Positions 46,839 to 57,074 of a stretch of 64,000 nucleotides of DNA are shown here, piece after piece. The notes beneath the pieces were generated by a model, which was not told the DNA's origin, searched no databases, and saw only the letters and a list, made by a program, of their open reading frames with translations. The stretch covers positions 434,001-498,000 of the forward strand of contig JACJNZ010000039.1 of NCBI GenBank assembly GCA_014695325.1, read 5' to 3'. The position numbers and the translations under genes were made by a program. Source of the DNA: Cyanobacteria bacterium FACHB-502. Lineage in GTDB: Bacteria > Cyanobacteriota > Cyanobacteriia > Elainellales > Elainellaceae. Numbering within the stretch: the stretch's first letter is position 1; each line of letters starts with the position of its first letter.

Positions 46839-48626
46839 TTACACGCTGACCGTAGCGGCTCCAAGCTGTAGCGCATACAAATTGGCATAGATGCCGTGCT
46901 GCTGCATCAGTTCGGCATGGGTTCCGCGCTCAACGATCTGTCCCTGCTGCACGACCAGCACCTGATCAGCTTGAGTAACGGTACTCAGGCGATGGGCAAT
47001 CACAAAGCTGGTGCGGTTTTTGAGCAATCGGGCGATCGCCTCCTGCACCAGTGCCTCGGTTCGGGTATCAATACTGCTGGTTGCCTCATCCAGAATCAAA
47101 ATGCGCGGATCGATCAGCACAGCACGGGCAATGCTCACCAACTGTCGCTGACCCTGACTCAGGGGTGCGCCACGTTCGCCCAGTTGCGTCATGTAGCCTT
47201 CGGGCAGCGAGGTGATAAATTCATGCACGTTGGCAAGCTGGGCTGCCGCCTCAATTTCTGCCTGAGACGCAAAGGGATTGCCAAACGCAATATTGTCTGC
47301 CACGGTGCCGCCAAACAGGATGTTATCTTGCAGCACAATCCCAATCTGACGACGCAGGCTGGCTTGGGTCACAGAGCGAATGTCGATCCCGTCGATCTTG
47401 ACCGCGCCGCCCGTTACGTCATAGAACCGCAGAATCAGGTTGATAATTGTACTTTTTCCGGCTCCGGTTTGCCCCACGAGCGCGATCATTTGTCCCGGTT
47501 CTGCCTGCAAATTAACGCCTTTCAACACCAGCTGATCGGGCTTGTAGCCAAACTGCACCTGCTCAAATCGGACTTCTCCTCGAATGGGCGGCATCTCGAT
47601 CGCATCCGGTGCATCCCTGAGCTGAGACGGTTCATCCAGCAGCAGAAAAATTCGCTCCAGCCCTGCCAGAGCCGACTGCGCCTGCGTATAAAACTGACTG
47701 AGAATCTGAATCGGGCGAAAAAACTGCTGCACATACAGCAAAAACGAAGTCACCGTTCCCACCGTGACCGTTCCCTGCACTGCCAGATAACCGCCATAGG
47801 CCAATACACCCGCGGTTGCCAGCGTATTGAGAAAATCGATCGACGGGAGAAACGCCGCCGTAATTGCCACTGCTTCCACATTCGCATCACGATTTGCCGC
47901 ATTCAGGCTTTCAAACTCCTCGATGTTGAGCTGCACCCGGTTAAATGCCTGCGCTTCGCGAACGCTGGTTATGTCTTCCTCTAGCTTGGTCGAAAGTTCG
48001 CCGATCGTCTGACGGGTAACGCGAAATCTGGCTCTTGCCCAACGCGCAAACAGCCCCGTTGTCACAATCATCAGCGGCACAACTAGATTGCTCAGCAATC
48101 CCAGCCGCCAGTCGATCGCAAACATCGCAATCACAATGCCAACCAGGCTGAATGAATTGCCCAGCATTTGGGCGATCGTTTGGCCAAACGCCTGATTCAC
48201 CGTGTTTACGTCATTCAGCAGGCGGCTCATTAAATCCCCGGCTTCACTGCGATCGAAGAAGCTAATCGGCAGGGCTTGAATTTTGTTGAAAATATCTTGC
48301 CGGAGCTGCGCCAGCAATCGCTGCATGATCCAGCCGACGCGAATAATTTGCCCGCGAATTGCGATCACGCCCAGCAGATAAATCCCTGCCAACCCCGCTA
48401 GCAGTAGCAGCAGCCCGGACAAATTTCCCTGCGTGATCAGGTGATCGATCGACCAACCAATCAAAAACGGTCCCAAAGATAGCGAAGCTGCCCCAGTCGC
48501 AACCAGCAGCAGCGCAATCGGAATTTCTTTGCGATAAGGGCGAAGGTACTGCAAAAAGCGATGCAGCGTAGAAATCTGCTGGTTCACCTTCTGATCGGAG
48601 GCAATGACGGGGGCAGTCCCTCTCAT
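46839..48626 (-). CDS. ABC-type exporter, fused membrane and ATPase domains
   Basis: A 595-residue half-transporter that works as a homodimer to export lipids, drugs or peptides. Residues 20-330 hold six membrane helices (IPIALLLVATGAASLSLGPF, DLMSRLLNDVNTVNQAFGQT coupling region). The ATPase domain has Walker A GQTGAGKST, signature LSQGQRQLVSIARA, Walker B ILILDEATSSID and the switch His in VIAHRLST. All motifs are intact. MsbA/LmrA-like; the substrate cannot be told. Confidence 0.94.
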   Translation of the reverse strand: MRGTAPVIASDQKVNQQISTLHRFLQYLRPYRKEIPIALLLVATGAASLSLGPFLIGWSIDHLITQGNLSGLLLLLAGLAGIYLLGVIAIRGQIIRVGWIMQRLLAQLRQDIFNKIQALPISFFDRSEAGDLMSRLLNDVNTVNQAFGQTIAQMLGNSFSLVGIVIAMFAIDWRLGLLSNLVVPLMIVTTGLFARWARARFRVTRQTIGELSTKLEEDITSVREAQAFNRVQLNIEEFESLNAANRDANVEAVAITAAFLPSIDFLNTLATAGVLAYGGYLAVQGTVTVGTVTSFLLYVQQFFRPIQILSQFYTQAQSALAGLERIFLLLDEPSQLRDAPDAIEMPPIRGEVRFEQVQFGYKPDQLVLKGVNLQAEPGQMIALVGQTGAGKSTIINLILRFYDVTGGAVKIDGIDIRSVTQASLRRQIGIVLQDNILFGGTVADNIAFGNPFASQAEIEAAAQLANVHEFITSLPEGYMTQLGERGAPLSQGQRQLVSIARAVLIDPRILILDEATSSIDTRTEALVQEAIARLLKNRTSFVIAHRLSTVTQADQVLVVQQGQIVERGTHAELMQQHGIYANLYALQLGAATVSV

Positions 48627-48769
48627 GAAGCGGTTACTCGATCGATTAACTCTAGCGATCGTAGATCAAAAACCCAGAAATCTCGAATCCTTTGGCATAT
48701 CGATCGATTTATGCGTCTGCCCCGTCACAGATAGACCGTCAGCAATACCGTCGCTGATAAAACCATGCC

Positions 48770-49051
48770 CTACTCGATCGGGATAGAGTTAACATCTACG
48801 GGATCAGCCGATGAACTCGTGCTGGAACTCGTTTGGGATGCAACCTCACCTTTGTTTTTGACGCGATCGAGAACGAGCTGAGACACTTCGGCAAACAGCA
48901 GCGTGACCAGCACCGCATCATCAAGCTGTCCGATAATCGGAATAAAATCAGGCAAAAAGTCAAACGGCATGAAGAGATAAGCCAGCGTTCCGGCAATAAT
49001 CCACCAGCGATATTTCGGATTACGAATCGTGTTGCGATACCAGTCGTACAT
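48770..49051 (-). CDS. DUF1232 (YkvA-type) membrane protein
   Basis: A 93-residue protein with the DUF1232 hallmark: RWWIIAGTLAYLFMPFDFLP, DFIPIIGQLDDAVLV and a short second hydrophobic segment, then a Ser/Thr-rich tail (SQTSSSTSSSADP). The family is found widely, with no agreed function; several members sit in membranes. It has no obvious operon partner here. Confidence 0.88.
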   Translation of the reverse strand: MYDWYRNTIRNPKYRWWIIAGTLAYLFMPFDFLPDFIPIIGQLDDAVLVTLLFAEVSQLVLDRVKNKGEVASQTSSSTSSSADPVDVNSIPIE

Positions 49052-49357
49052 GCTTCAGCTCCTTAAACTACTCTTTAATTCTGACAAGAATTCGATGAAT
49101 TAAACATCTTAAAAAAGGCTGGAAAGCCGATCGTCCTTTATGGAGAAACCCGATGGAATGCGTTTGCGGAAAGAAGCAATTAAACTGATTGCAAGCCAGG
49201 CATCTTAACGCAACCTGATTAAAAGAAAATCTCTCTCCAAGTAGATCAATTCTCTAAAAGAATTCGCCGAACAAAATGCAAAGCCTCAGCAAAGATTTTT
49301 TCTGCTGAGACTCCACCCATTTATCCAATTCAAGCCAATTAACGATCGCAACAAAGA
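49052..49357. other. Intergenic region, nothing recognised
   Basis: About 306 nt between the DUF1232 and DUF4870 genes, both on the minus strand. It is AT-rich and should contain the DUF1232 promoter, without a motif I can place. Confidence 0.4.
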
Positions 49358-49699
49358 CTACAGAAGTCTAAAGATAAACGGATAGTGAACTCCCTGATCG
49401 GGATTGCCAAGGCATTGGCTGATTGCCCAGATCGTCAAACCCCAGTGAACCAAGAACCAAATTCCACCCGCTAAGCCAAACGTAATAAACGAAAGCGGAA
49501 CCAGAAGAATGCCGTATAGCCAGACGTTGAAGTGAAAGTTCAGAGCTTCTTTCGCATTTTGCTTCACGACTGGATCTTCTACAGCAAACAAAATGGCAGC
49601 AGGAACAATCACAGATACCAGCAAACCGCTGAAGAAAATAGAGCCGTGAGCCAAAATTGATAGCAGTTTTCGCTTATCTGTGTCGTAAAGACCTTGCAT
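49358..49699 (-). CDS. DUF4870/Tic20-like membrane protein
   Basis: A 113-residue protein with three membrane helices: LLSILAHGSIFFSGLLVSVI, ALNFHFNVWLYGILLVPLSF, and GLAGGIWFLVHWGLTIWAIS. NAKEALNFHFNVWLY is the conserved block of the DUF4870 family. The frame opens at 49720, but ATG 49699 lies 8 nt after GGAGG and starts MQGLYDTDKRKLL, so I use it. The function is not established. Confidence 0.88.
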   Translation of the reverse strand: MQGLYDTDKRKLLSILAHGSIFFSGLLVSVIVPAAILFAVEDPVVKQNAKEALNFHFNVWLYGILLVPLSFITFGLAGGIWFLVHWGLTIWAISQCLGNPDQGVHYPFIFRLL

Positions 49700-49857
49700 T
49701 CCTGTGTCCTCCAAGCGCATTAAGTATCTTGCTGAGATATTTTTATTTTAGCGATCGATTTTTCGCCTTTCTATCGCAGCATCCGGCAGAAAGGGTAAGG
49801 CTTACCGTACTGATTAACCGTATTTTAATAGCCGCACAATCCTCGCTCAATTTTGCT

Positions 49858-50940
49858 CTATCGCAGGGAATAAGTTACACGAGAACTTGCAATTGCTGCT
49901 TTAATATCGCCCACCAACTGATCAATTCGCTCAAACGTCGTCGCCCAGGAACACATAAAGCGAACGCCGCCAGAGCCAATAAAAGTATAAAACTGCCAGT
50001 TTTTCGCTTGCAGTGTTTCAATTACAGGCTGCGGCAGCTCCACAAATACGCCGTTCACCTGACGCGGACAAAGTATTTCAACTGCTTCAAGCTGTAAAAG
50101 CTGTTTTTCCAGGTATTCCGCGCAGCGATTGGCGTGTTGGGCATTTCGCAGCCACGCGCCCGTTTCTAGCAGACCCAGCCAGGGAGCAGCAATAAAGCGC
50201 ATCTTGGAGGCAAGCTGGCCTGCCTGTTTGCAGCGAAACGCAAAGTCTTCTGCCAAAGCTTTGTCAAAAAAGAGAATCGCTTCGCCGATCGCCATGCCGT
50301 TTTTTGTACCGCAAAAGCACAGTACATCCACTCCCGCCTTCCAACTTAGCTCTGCCGGAGTTTTGTTCAGGGCAGCGACCGCATTGGCGAACCTTGCGCC
50401 GTCCATGTGCACCCGCAAATGGTGCTGCTGAGCAACCTGTTTAATGGCTTGCAGTTCGGCGATCGAATATACCGTCCCTAACTCAGTCGCCTGGGTAATG
50501 CTCACCACTTTCGGCTTTGGATAGTGAAGATCATCGCGGCGAGCGGCAATACTGGCGATCGATTCTGGGGTTAACTTACCGTTTGCGCCCTTGCCCAGGA
50601 GCAGCTTTGACCCATTGGACGCAAACTCCGGCGCGCCGCATTCATCGGTTTCAATGTGGGCGACTTCATGACAAATAACGCTGTGATAAGACTGACAAAG
50701 AGCCGCCAGCGACAGGGAATTGGCTGCCGTGCCGTTAAATACGAAAAAGACTTCGCAATCCGTCTCAAACAACTCCCTAAAATGATCCGTTGCTCGCTCT
50801 GTCCAGATATCGTTGCCGTAGGCAGGCGCAGCTCCCTGATTGGCTTGCAGCATATAATCCAGGGCTTCAGGACAAATGCCGGAATAGTTATCGCTGGCAA
50901 ACTGTTCGGGTAGGGCAGAAGGGCGATCGATCGAGATCAT
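49858..50940 (-). CDS. Threonine aldolase-like PLP enzyme (low-specificity L-threonine aldolase family)
   Basis: A PLP-dependent fold type I lyase that would split L-threonine or similar beta-hydroxy amino acids to glycine and an aldehyde. It has FASDNYSGICPEALDYMLQA, YGNDIWTERA, VFFVFNGTAANSLSLAAL, CHEVAHIETDECGAPEF, HMDGARFANAVAAL, and the PLP-lysine motif FCGTKNGMAIGEAI. The long frame begins at 51006 right beside the pentapeptide stop, but ATG 50940 (MISIDRPSALPEQFASD) fits the family N-terminus (360 residues). It lies just downstream of the pentapeptide gene on the same strand. Confidence 0.92.
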   Translation of the reverse strand: MISIDRPSALPEQFASDNYSGICPEALDYMLQANQGAAPAYGNDIWTERATDHFRELFETDCEVFFVFNGTAANSLSLAALCQSYHSVICHEVAHIETDECGAPEFASNGSKLLLGKGANGKLTPESIASIAARRDDLHYPKPKVVSITQATELGTVYSIAELQAIKQVAQQHHLRVHMDGARFANAVAALNKTPAELSWKAGVDVLCFCGTKNGMAIGEAILFFDKALAEDFAFRCKQAGQLASKMRFIAAPWLGLLETGAWLRNAQHANRCAEYLEKQLLQLEAVEILCPRQVNGVFVELPQPVIETLQAKNWQFYTFIGSGGVRFMCSWATTFERIDQLVGDIKAAIASSRVTYSLR

Positions 50941-51006
50941 AATGACGGATTGCTTGCAGGGGAGGAACTTCTTCACGATATCGCAGCCATTTATGCAGGA
51001 GAGCAA

Positions 51007-51846
51007 TTATCCGTGAGTTGTCCCGCTTGGCATTAGCGTACCTGTCAAATCTGCATTCTGAAGATTCGCCTGATTGATATTCGCGCTGACTAAAACAGCT
51101 TCACTCAAATCCGCTTCGCTCAGGTTTGCCCAACACAGGTTTGCCCGATACAGATTTGCCCGCCGCAAATTTGCTCCACGCAGCGAAGTCCAGCTTAGAT
51201 TGATGCCTCTGGCGTTGGCCCGTCCCAGGTTAGCGTTGATTAAATTGGCATTGATAATGCGGGCGCGGCTCAGGTCGGCTTCCCGCAAATCGGCTTCTTC
51301 CAGACTGGCTCCATGCACCATTGCATTCGTTAAAGTCGCCCCTTCCAAAATGGCACCGGTGAGATTGGCGTTCGACAGGTTGACGCCTTCCAAAATGGCG
51401 CGGGTCAGGTTGGTTGCCAGCAGCTTTGCCCGGTGAAAACTGGTGTGACTGAGATTTGCCTCGACAAAGTTTGCCCGGCTCAGGTTTGCCTCCCCAAAGT
51501 TAGCTTCGGGTGAATTGCTGCGATCGAAGTTTGCCCCAATCAGCTTCGCGCTCCGCAGTCCGGCTCGACTCAAATCGGTTTCTAACAAATTTGCCTGTGT
51601 CAGATCTGCCCCGATCAGATTGACTTCTAAAAGCGTTGCATGGCTCAAATTGGCTTCGATCAGCTTGGCTTCGCGCAGATTAGCTGAGCTAAGGTCTGCC
51701 CCTTTCAAAATTGCCTGGCTCAGATCTGCTCCGCGCAGGTTAATGCCGCGTAAATCACGATCGCTTAAATCACATCCTGCCAGCACAAGTTCTCGGAAGT
51801 CTCGCTCTCCTGCAGCGTAGCGGTCTAGCAGTTCTTCGGTTTGCAT
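51007..51846 (-). CDS. Pentapeptide-repeat protein
   Basis: A 279-residue protein almost wholly made of A(D/N)LXX repeats from about residue 25 to the end (for example LRGADLSQAILKGADLSSAN), which fold as a right-handed quadrilateral beta helix. The N-terminal stretch TEELLDRYAAGERDFRELVL is a common lead-in. Such proteins are plentiful in cyanobacteria, and most have no known function. It lies upstream of the threonine aldolase-like gene, with the stop next to the start of that long frame, suggesting a shared transcript. Confidence 0.95.
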   Translation of the reverse strand: MQTEELLDRYAAGERDFRELVLAGCDLSDRDLRGINLRGADLSQAILKGADLSSANLREAKLIEANLSHATLLEVNLIGADLTQANLLETDLSRAGLRSAKLIGANFDRSNSPEANFGEANLSRANFVEANLSHTSFHRAKLLATNLTRAILEGVNLSNANLTGAILEGATLTNAMVHGASLEEADLREADLSRARIINANLINANLGRANARGINLSWTSLRGANLRRANLYRANLCWANLSEADLSEAVLVSANINQANLQNADLTGTLMPSGTTHG

Positions 51847-52320
51847 AAGGCAGCATGATGGGGGCGGTAATGAAGCTGAATGAACTTTAGCTTGCCCTGA
51901 AACGCTGCAAATTCTCGCTTTTTCTAAGGAGGATCTGGAGCAGACGAAAAGCCTGTGCGCTCTGAAGTGCCCTGGTACAATGGGTTCAATTTTGACTAGA
52001 ACAGCGTCAAAAAACTTGAACTGTCCTAGCAGAAGTCGATCGATTTGTACCTTCTCTCCAGAAGAAAGTCAGCGCAAATTAGAACCATACTGATTCACGC
52101 TTCAGGAGAAATGGATGTACGGAAGATTTAGCGTGCCTGCACAGGACTCGTTTTTAGCAATGCGTGTTCCGGGAAACAAGCTCTGAGCGCATGAGAATCT
52201 GAGAAAATCAGAAACAGACCTGACCGATGACCCCTTCGGCGAACTGCGAAGCAACCGACTCAAAACGGAGCGCCGAACTCAAACCTAGATTCAAAATATC
52301 GAACAGCGAAGGAAAAGCGA
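51847..52320. other. Intergenic region between divergent pentapeptide and ilvD genes
   Basis: About 470 nt without a supported gene; it must hold two divergent promoters. TTGACTAGAACAGCGTC (52011-52027) offers a -35-like TTGACT without a convincing -10 partner. I saw no riboswitch or attenuator-like stem that could be tied to branched-chain amino acids. Confidence 0.4.
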
Positions 52321-54006
52321 ATGCCTGACAATTTACGCAGTCAAATCATTACCCAAGGCGTGCAGCGATCGCCTAACCGAGCCATGTTGCGGGCAGTCGG
52401 GTTTAACGACGAAGACTTCACGAAACCGATCGTGGGAGTCGCTAGTGCCTACAGCACGATCACGCCCTGCAATATGGGAATCGCGCCGCTTGCCGAACGC
52501 GCCCAGGAAGGAATCCGGGCTGGAGGAGGAATGCCGCAGATTTTCGGCACAATCACTGTTAGCGATGGCATCTCGATGGGAACCGAGGGCATGAAGTATT
52601 CGCTCGTGTCGCGGGATGTGATTGCTGACTCGATCGAAACAGCCTGCAATGCCCAGAGTATGGACGGTGTACTGGCGATCGGCGGCTGCGACAAGAATAT
52701 GCCGGGCGCGATGATTGCAATGGCGCGGATGAACATTCCGGCAGTTTTCGTTTACGGCGGCACGATCAAACCCGGACATCTCGAAGGCGAAGACCTGACC
52801 GTGGTGAGTTCGTTTGAAGCCGTGGGACAGTACAGCGCAGGCAGAATTGACGAAGTGCGGCTGATGTCAGTCGAGCGCAACGCTTGCCCGGGAGCGGGTT
52901 CCTGCGGCGGGATGTACACGGCAAACACGATGTCTTCGGCATTCGAGGCAATGGGCATGAGCCTGATGTATTCCTCGACGATGGCAGCGGAAGATCCTGA
53001 AAAAGCAGACAACACGCTGCTGGCAGGCAAAGCACTGGTCGAGGCGATTCGAGCAAACCGTCGTCCGCGAGACATCATTACGCGCAAGTCGATCGAGAAT
53101 GCCATCTCGGTCATTATGGCAGTGGGTGGCTCGACGAATGCGGTGCTGCACTTTCTGGCGATCGCCCATTCTGCTGGAGTGCCTTTGGCGATTGATGACT
53201 TTGAAACCATCCGGCAACGGGTTCCCGTCCTGTGTGACCTGAAGCCCTCCGGTCGCTATGTTGCCACGGATCTGCACCGGGCAGGCGGCATTCCCCAGGT
53301 GATGAAAATGCTGCTGAACCAGGGCTTGCTGCACGGCGACTGCATCACGATCACCGGAGAGACGATCGCCGAACTGCTCAAAGACATTCCCGATAACCCG
53401 CGCCCCAACCAGGATGTGATTCGCCCCTGGGATCGTCCGATGTATCCGCAGGGACACTTAGGCATTCTCAAAGGCAATCTTGCGACGGAAGGATCAGTCG
53501 CCAAGCTGACGGGCATCAAAAACCGCAAAATTACCGGACCTGCACGGGTATTTGAATCCGAAGAATCCTGTCTAGACGCAATCCTGGCAGGCAAGATTCA
53601 GCCCGGAGACGTACTGGTGATTCGCTACGAAGGTCCAAAAGGCGGTCCCGGCATGCGCGAAATGCTGGCTCCCACGTCTGCAATCATTGGCGCTGGCTTA
53701 GGCGATGCAGTCGGACTGATTACTGACGGTCGCTTTTCTGGCGGTACCTACGGCATGGTCGTGGGTCACGTTGCCCCAGAAGCTTATGTGGGAGGGACGA
53801 TCGCCCTGGTTCAGGAAGGGGATCAGATTACGATCGATGCCGACCAACGCCTGCTGCACCTGCACGTCTCTAATGAAGACCTGGCAGACCGCCGCGCTCA
53901 GTGGACCCCACCCGCACCTCGCTATCAACGGGGCGTTTTAGCGAAGTATGCCAAGCTGGTTTCTACCAGCAGTCTGGGGGCCGTGACGGATCTGAATGTG
54001 CCGTAG
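52321..54006 (+). CDS. ilvD: Dihydroxy-acid dehydratase
   Basis: IlvD dehydrates dihydroxy-acids in valine, isoleucine and CoA-precursor synthesis using an iron-sulfur cluster. The 561-residue protein has STITPCNMG (first cluster Cys), [35 protein letters not shown] (second Cys), [20 protein letters not shown] (third Cys), [22 protein letters not shown] and [11 protein letters not shown] with the metal-binding and catalytic region. Its start follows AAGGA by about 9 nt. It is monocistronic here. Confidence 0.97.
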   Translation: MPDNLRSQIITQGVQRSPNRAMLRAVGFNDEDFTKPIVGVASAYSTITPCNMGIAPLAERAQEGIRAGGGMPQIFGTITVSDGISMGTEGMKYSLVSRDVIADSIETACNAQSMDGVLAIGGCDKNMPGAMIAMARMNIPAVFVYGGTIKPGHLEGEDLTVVSSFEAVGQYSAGRIDEVRLMSVERNACPGAGSCGGMYTANTMSSAFEAMGMSLMYSSTMAAEDPEKADNTLLAGKALVEAIRANRRPRDIITRKSIENAISVIMAVGGSTNAVLHFLAIAHSAGVPLAIDDFETIRQRVPVLCDLKPSGRYVATDLHRAGGIPQVMKMLLNQGLLHGDCITITGETIAELLKDIPDNPRPNQDVIRPWDRPMYPQGHLGILKGNLATEGSVAKLTGIKNRKITGPARVFESEESCLDAILAGKIQPGDVLVIRYEGPKGGPGMREMLAPTSAIIGAGLGDAVGLITDGRFSGGTYGMVVGHVAPEAYVGGTIALVQEGDQITIDADQRLLHLHVSNEDLADRRAQWTPPAPRYQRGVLAKYAKLVSTSSLGAVTDLNVP

Positions 54007-54199
54007 AAAGGATGAGGGAATGGAGAGATGAGGAGATAAGGGCAGCGTCAGTTGCTTCATCCTCTGCTCCAGAAAAGCTGTAAGGGCGAGGCGGCTGCGA
54101 CAGGACTTTTGACCAGGCTGTTCTCCGGGCACAAATCTCCTGGTGTAAAAAACACGACCGCAACTGCTTCACCCCTTATAACGATGCCCTACCGATGCT

Positions 54200-55693
54200 C
54201 TAGCTTTTAGCCGTGCTTTCTTGGAGCTGCGGGAGCTGAATCACATAGCGGAAGCCTTCTTCGGGCGATCCCTGCATCGTAATGCAGCCCTGGTGCATCT
54301 CGACAAGCTGATGACTGAGCATCAGACTCAGACCTTCACGCGATCGAGACTGGTTGGAAAGATTGCTGTGCGGCTCAGAATCCAGCAGCCCGAGCGAGGA
54401 TTGCCTGCCAGCATGATTGGCAAAAAGCTTGCCAGAGCTTAAGTCTGAGTTTGACTGCTGTTTCCACGGCTCCGAGGAAAAGGAATTGGAGCTTGAGCCA
54501 GGATAAGACAGGGGAGCGAGGTCAGTAATCGGCAAGCCGTCTCCTAACCAGGGATGGGAAGTCCAGATCATGAGATGAAGGGCGTTCTGGCGGCGCGAAC
54601 CGTGAATCCGAATCACGCTGTCAGAACTAGAAGACTGAATCACATTAAAGACAAGATGGTAAAGAATTTGCCGAACTTTGTCTTTGTCAAGCATCCAGAA
54701 GCGAAGACCCGGCTCTACCGTGAGCTGAATGCGCTGTTCCCGACGGTGGGCTGCCTGGTTGAGGCTGCTGATGGTGAGCTGACACAGCATTTCTACATCG
54801 ACCGGTGAAAGCGTCAGTGTGGTGCTGCGATCGTTCAACACGCCCAGTTCTACGATTTCATTAACCAGCGATAGCAGATATTGTCCGCTGTTATGGATAA
54901 TGTCAATGTACTCCTGCTGTTTATCGGTCAGTGCGCCGTAAATTCCCTGACTCAGCACCCGCGCCATGCCCAGGATCGAGGTGAGCGGTGTCGAGAGCTC
55001 CTGCGTCATCTGGCTGATCAAATCTGCTTTCACCAGAGTCGGGTTCTCAGATGGACTGGACGAAGCTGGCTCGCTGGCAGCAGAGGGAAGCAGTAGAGCG
55101 GTCTCTTTGATTTCGCTAGAACCGGGATGGAGTTGCTGATTGAGCAGCCAGTTTCGCTCAAATTCGCTGATGCTCCAGCGTGCCATGAGTTCTAGAAACT
55201 GAATATCGCGACTGGTAAACTGGCGTGGAGCCAGATCCATTACTGCCAGCACGCCCAAACAGCGACCACGAGAATCAACAACCGGAACGCCCAGATAAGC
55301 GCGAATGCCATACTGCTGGAAAAGAACGCTGCTGGAAAATCGATCGTCTGCTGCCGTATCAGGAACCGTTAAAGGACGCTGACTCTCAATTACCTGGAGA
55401 AATAAACCTTCGGTGCGTGGAAGCTGACGAGAAGCCGCAAGCTGGTTCATCAAGCCAATTCGCGATAAACCAACTGCTGCCTTTAGCCAGACTCGATCGC
55501 GATCAAGCAAACCAAAGGTACAAATTGGCATTTCTAAAAAATGAGCTGCCGTTTGAGTTGCCTCATCAAAGATGGGCATTGTTTCTGCTTCTAAAAGTCC
55601 TAGTTCTAATAAGGCTTGCATCCGATGTTGCTCTGATTCCAAATGGACGGCTGGATCGATCGAGTATTGCGGTTTATGCTCAGGGTTCTTCAT
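54200..55693 (-). CDS. GAF-domain histidine kinase-like protein lacking the phospho-His
   Basis: A 497-residue cytoplasmic protein. It has a GAF domain (30-185; TFGLLDRDRVWLKAAVGL, YLGVPVVDSRGRCLGVLAVM), a HisKA-like segment (225-290) reading LISQMTQELSTPLTSILGMA, and an HATPase-like C-terminus. In an active kinase, SHE would stand where TQE is, so the phosphorylated His is Gln. The N box is weak (HLVFNVIQSSSSDS) and the G1 box is not recognisable. It is thus probably a pseudokinase acting by binding, or a non-His scaffold; similar TQEL proteins occur in cyanobacteria. Ser-rich stretches (about 400-450) interrupt the HATPase region. Confidence 0.85.
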   Translation of the reverse strand: MKNPEHKPQYSIDPAVHLESEQHRMQALLELGLLEAETMPIFDEATQTAAHFLEMPICTFGLLDRDRVWLKAAVGLSRIGLMNQLAASRQLPRTEGLFLQVIESQRPLTVPDTAADDRFSSSVLFQQYGIRAYLGVPVVDSRGRCLGVLAVMDLAPRQFTSRDIQFLELMARWSISEFERNWLLNQQLHPGSSEIKETALLLPSAASEPASSSPSENPTLVKADLISQMTQELSTPLTSILGMARVLSQGIYGALTDKQQEYIDIIHNSGQYLLSLVNEIVELGVLNDRSTTLTLSPVDVEMLCQLTISSLNQAAHRREQRIQLTVEPGLRFWMLDKDKVRQILYHLVFNVIQSSSSDSVIRIHGSRRQNALHLMIWTSHPWLGDGLPITDLAPLSYPGSSSNSFSSEPWKQQSNSDLSSGKLFANHAGRQSSLGLLDSEPHSNLSNQSRSREGLSLMLSHQLVEMHQGCITMQGSPEEGFRYVIQLPQLQESTAKS

Positions 55694-56359
55694 AACAACC
55701 CTTCCTTTGGTAGGCAGGTTTAAGCCATCGAATCGAGAGGGATCGATGGGGGGTGCGATAAATCCATACTTCCCGGACGGATTGCATCTTGAACAGATGA
55801 ATTAAAGCGATTGTGAATTTCCGAGCTTTCCAGGATCTTTTATTGGTTGAGTGATGATCAAGGTTCCGTAAAATTACCTGCACCGTTTAGTAAAAAAAAG
55901 ATTAGAGCAGGGTGAAATGGAGTGAATCGAGCGAACAATAGCCATTTTTTAGGCAGCCCAAGGCATTACAAAGACCCTGCCCTTGATGCAAAGCGCAGTC
56001 GCTACTCGCTCTAGTTAGTAACGAATAGATATAACAGATGTTTACAACTTATTAGTGAGCTGTTTCCCCAAGGAAAGGTTTACAGCGGAAATGCGGTAAT
56101 CGATTGCAGAAATTTGAGAAATATTTGAGATTCTGAGTAGGATTTCAGAAGGATTCGAGCTGCTCTATTGCCTCCTTAATCCTCGAATTACGGAGGACTT
56201 CAGAACCAGAATAAGACATCGTTTCAGCACGACTGAAGGCAATTCGGAAAACAATTAGGCCTTCAAATATTCCCTTGAAGCAACAGAACTGGCAGCCCAA
56301 TTGCGCCCCTGTAGAACACCGTTGATCGCCAGAGGACGCTTTTTGGTAAAGGGGGCAAA
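55694..56359. other. Intergenic region with degenerate dispersed repeat
   Basis: About 665 nt between the pseudokinase start and the GGCT-like stop. Apart from repeat copy E (56161-56205), no gene or RNA is recognised. Confidence 0.5.
56161..56205. repeat. Dispersed repeat, copy E (degenerate)
   Basis: TATTGCCTCCTTAATCCTCG (56166-56185) and AATTACGGAGGACTTCAGAA show the same order as copy C (C-rich, TTAAT, then GGAGGACTT), but weakly; it may be an old copy. Confidence 0.4.
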
Positions 56360-56908
56360 CTATGCCGATCGCAAACTGGTGCAGGCTTGGCTGGCTTCAG
56401 TTTGCTGGAGTTGGTGCATGTGGCTAAACAGCTTCCAGCAGTATTGCTCTGGCAAGCCGCAAGTAACCGCGCCGCGCAGCACGACATTAAAATACCAGTC
56501 GTTGGGTGCGTGTTCTTCGGTGAGCTTTTCGATCACGGTATAGGTGCGAACGTGAGCATAGCGGTGTCCCTGGCTCACCACTTCGATCGTTTCGTGACGA
56601 TAGCCTTTTTCTCGCTCATCGAGCCGATCGCTCAGCCGCTGGGGGAGCCGATACAGCACGCCTTCCACCTGCGATCGCCCGTCTTTCACAATATCCAATA
56701 CACCGCAGTTGCGAAGCTGCGATCGTTGGAAAAACCCCAGTCGATAACCGCTAAGCGTTGCATGACCGACGACGTAAGGGTGCATTTTCTCGCCGAGCGA
56801 TCGCTTCAGGTCTACCGGACACATACAGGAACCGTAGGCAAAGTAATAAAAGGACGGTTCGATCGCTTGGAGGCTGCGGGAAAACCGATGCGACGAGAGA
56901 GATTCCAT
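56360..56908 (-). CDS. Gamma-glutamylcyclotransferase-like (GGCT/AIG2 fold) protein
   Basis: A 182-residue protein of the GGCT-like fold. The family loop is FYYFAYGSCMCPVDLKRSL, with YGS forming the substrate pocket, and a Glu that could be catalytic lies in LDEREKGYRHETIEV. Members release 5-oxoproline from gamma-glutamyl amines or are of unknown activity. The C-terminal third (NVVLRGAVTCGLPEQYCWKL) is typical of the cyanobacterial group. It is divergent from the GH116 gene. Confidence 0.85.
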   Translation of the reverse strand: MESLSSHRFSRSLQAIEPSFYYFAYGSCMCPVDLKRSLGEKMHPYVVGHATLSGYRLGFFQRSQLRNCGVLDIVKDGRSQVEGVLYRLPQRLSDRLDEREKGYRHETIEVVSQGHRYAHVRTYTVIEKLTEEHAPNDWYFNVVLRGAVTCGLPEQYCWKLFSHMHQLQQTEASQACTSLRSA

Positions 56909-57074
56909 ACGGGATGCGAGTCAGGAAAGAGAGATTAAGAAATAACCTGATCCTAAAGCCTTGATTACCCAGGAATTGTATCAGATATATCGGAGGATTG
57001 CCACATATCCCGACCAATGAACCGGAGTATGGGAAGAGTGAAGATTGGGGGCAGGTGTTCGGTAAAATCGTCTG

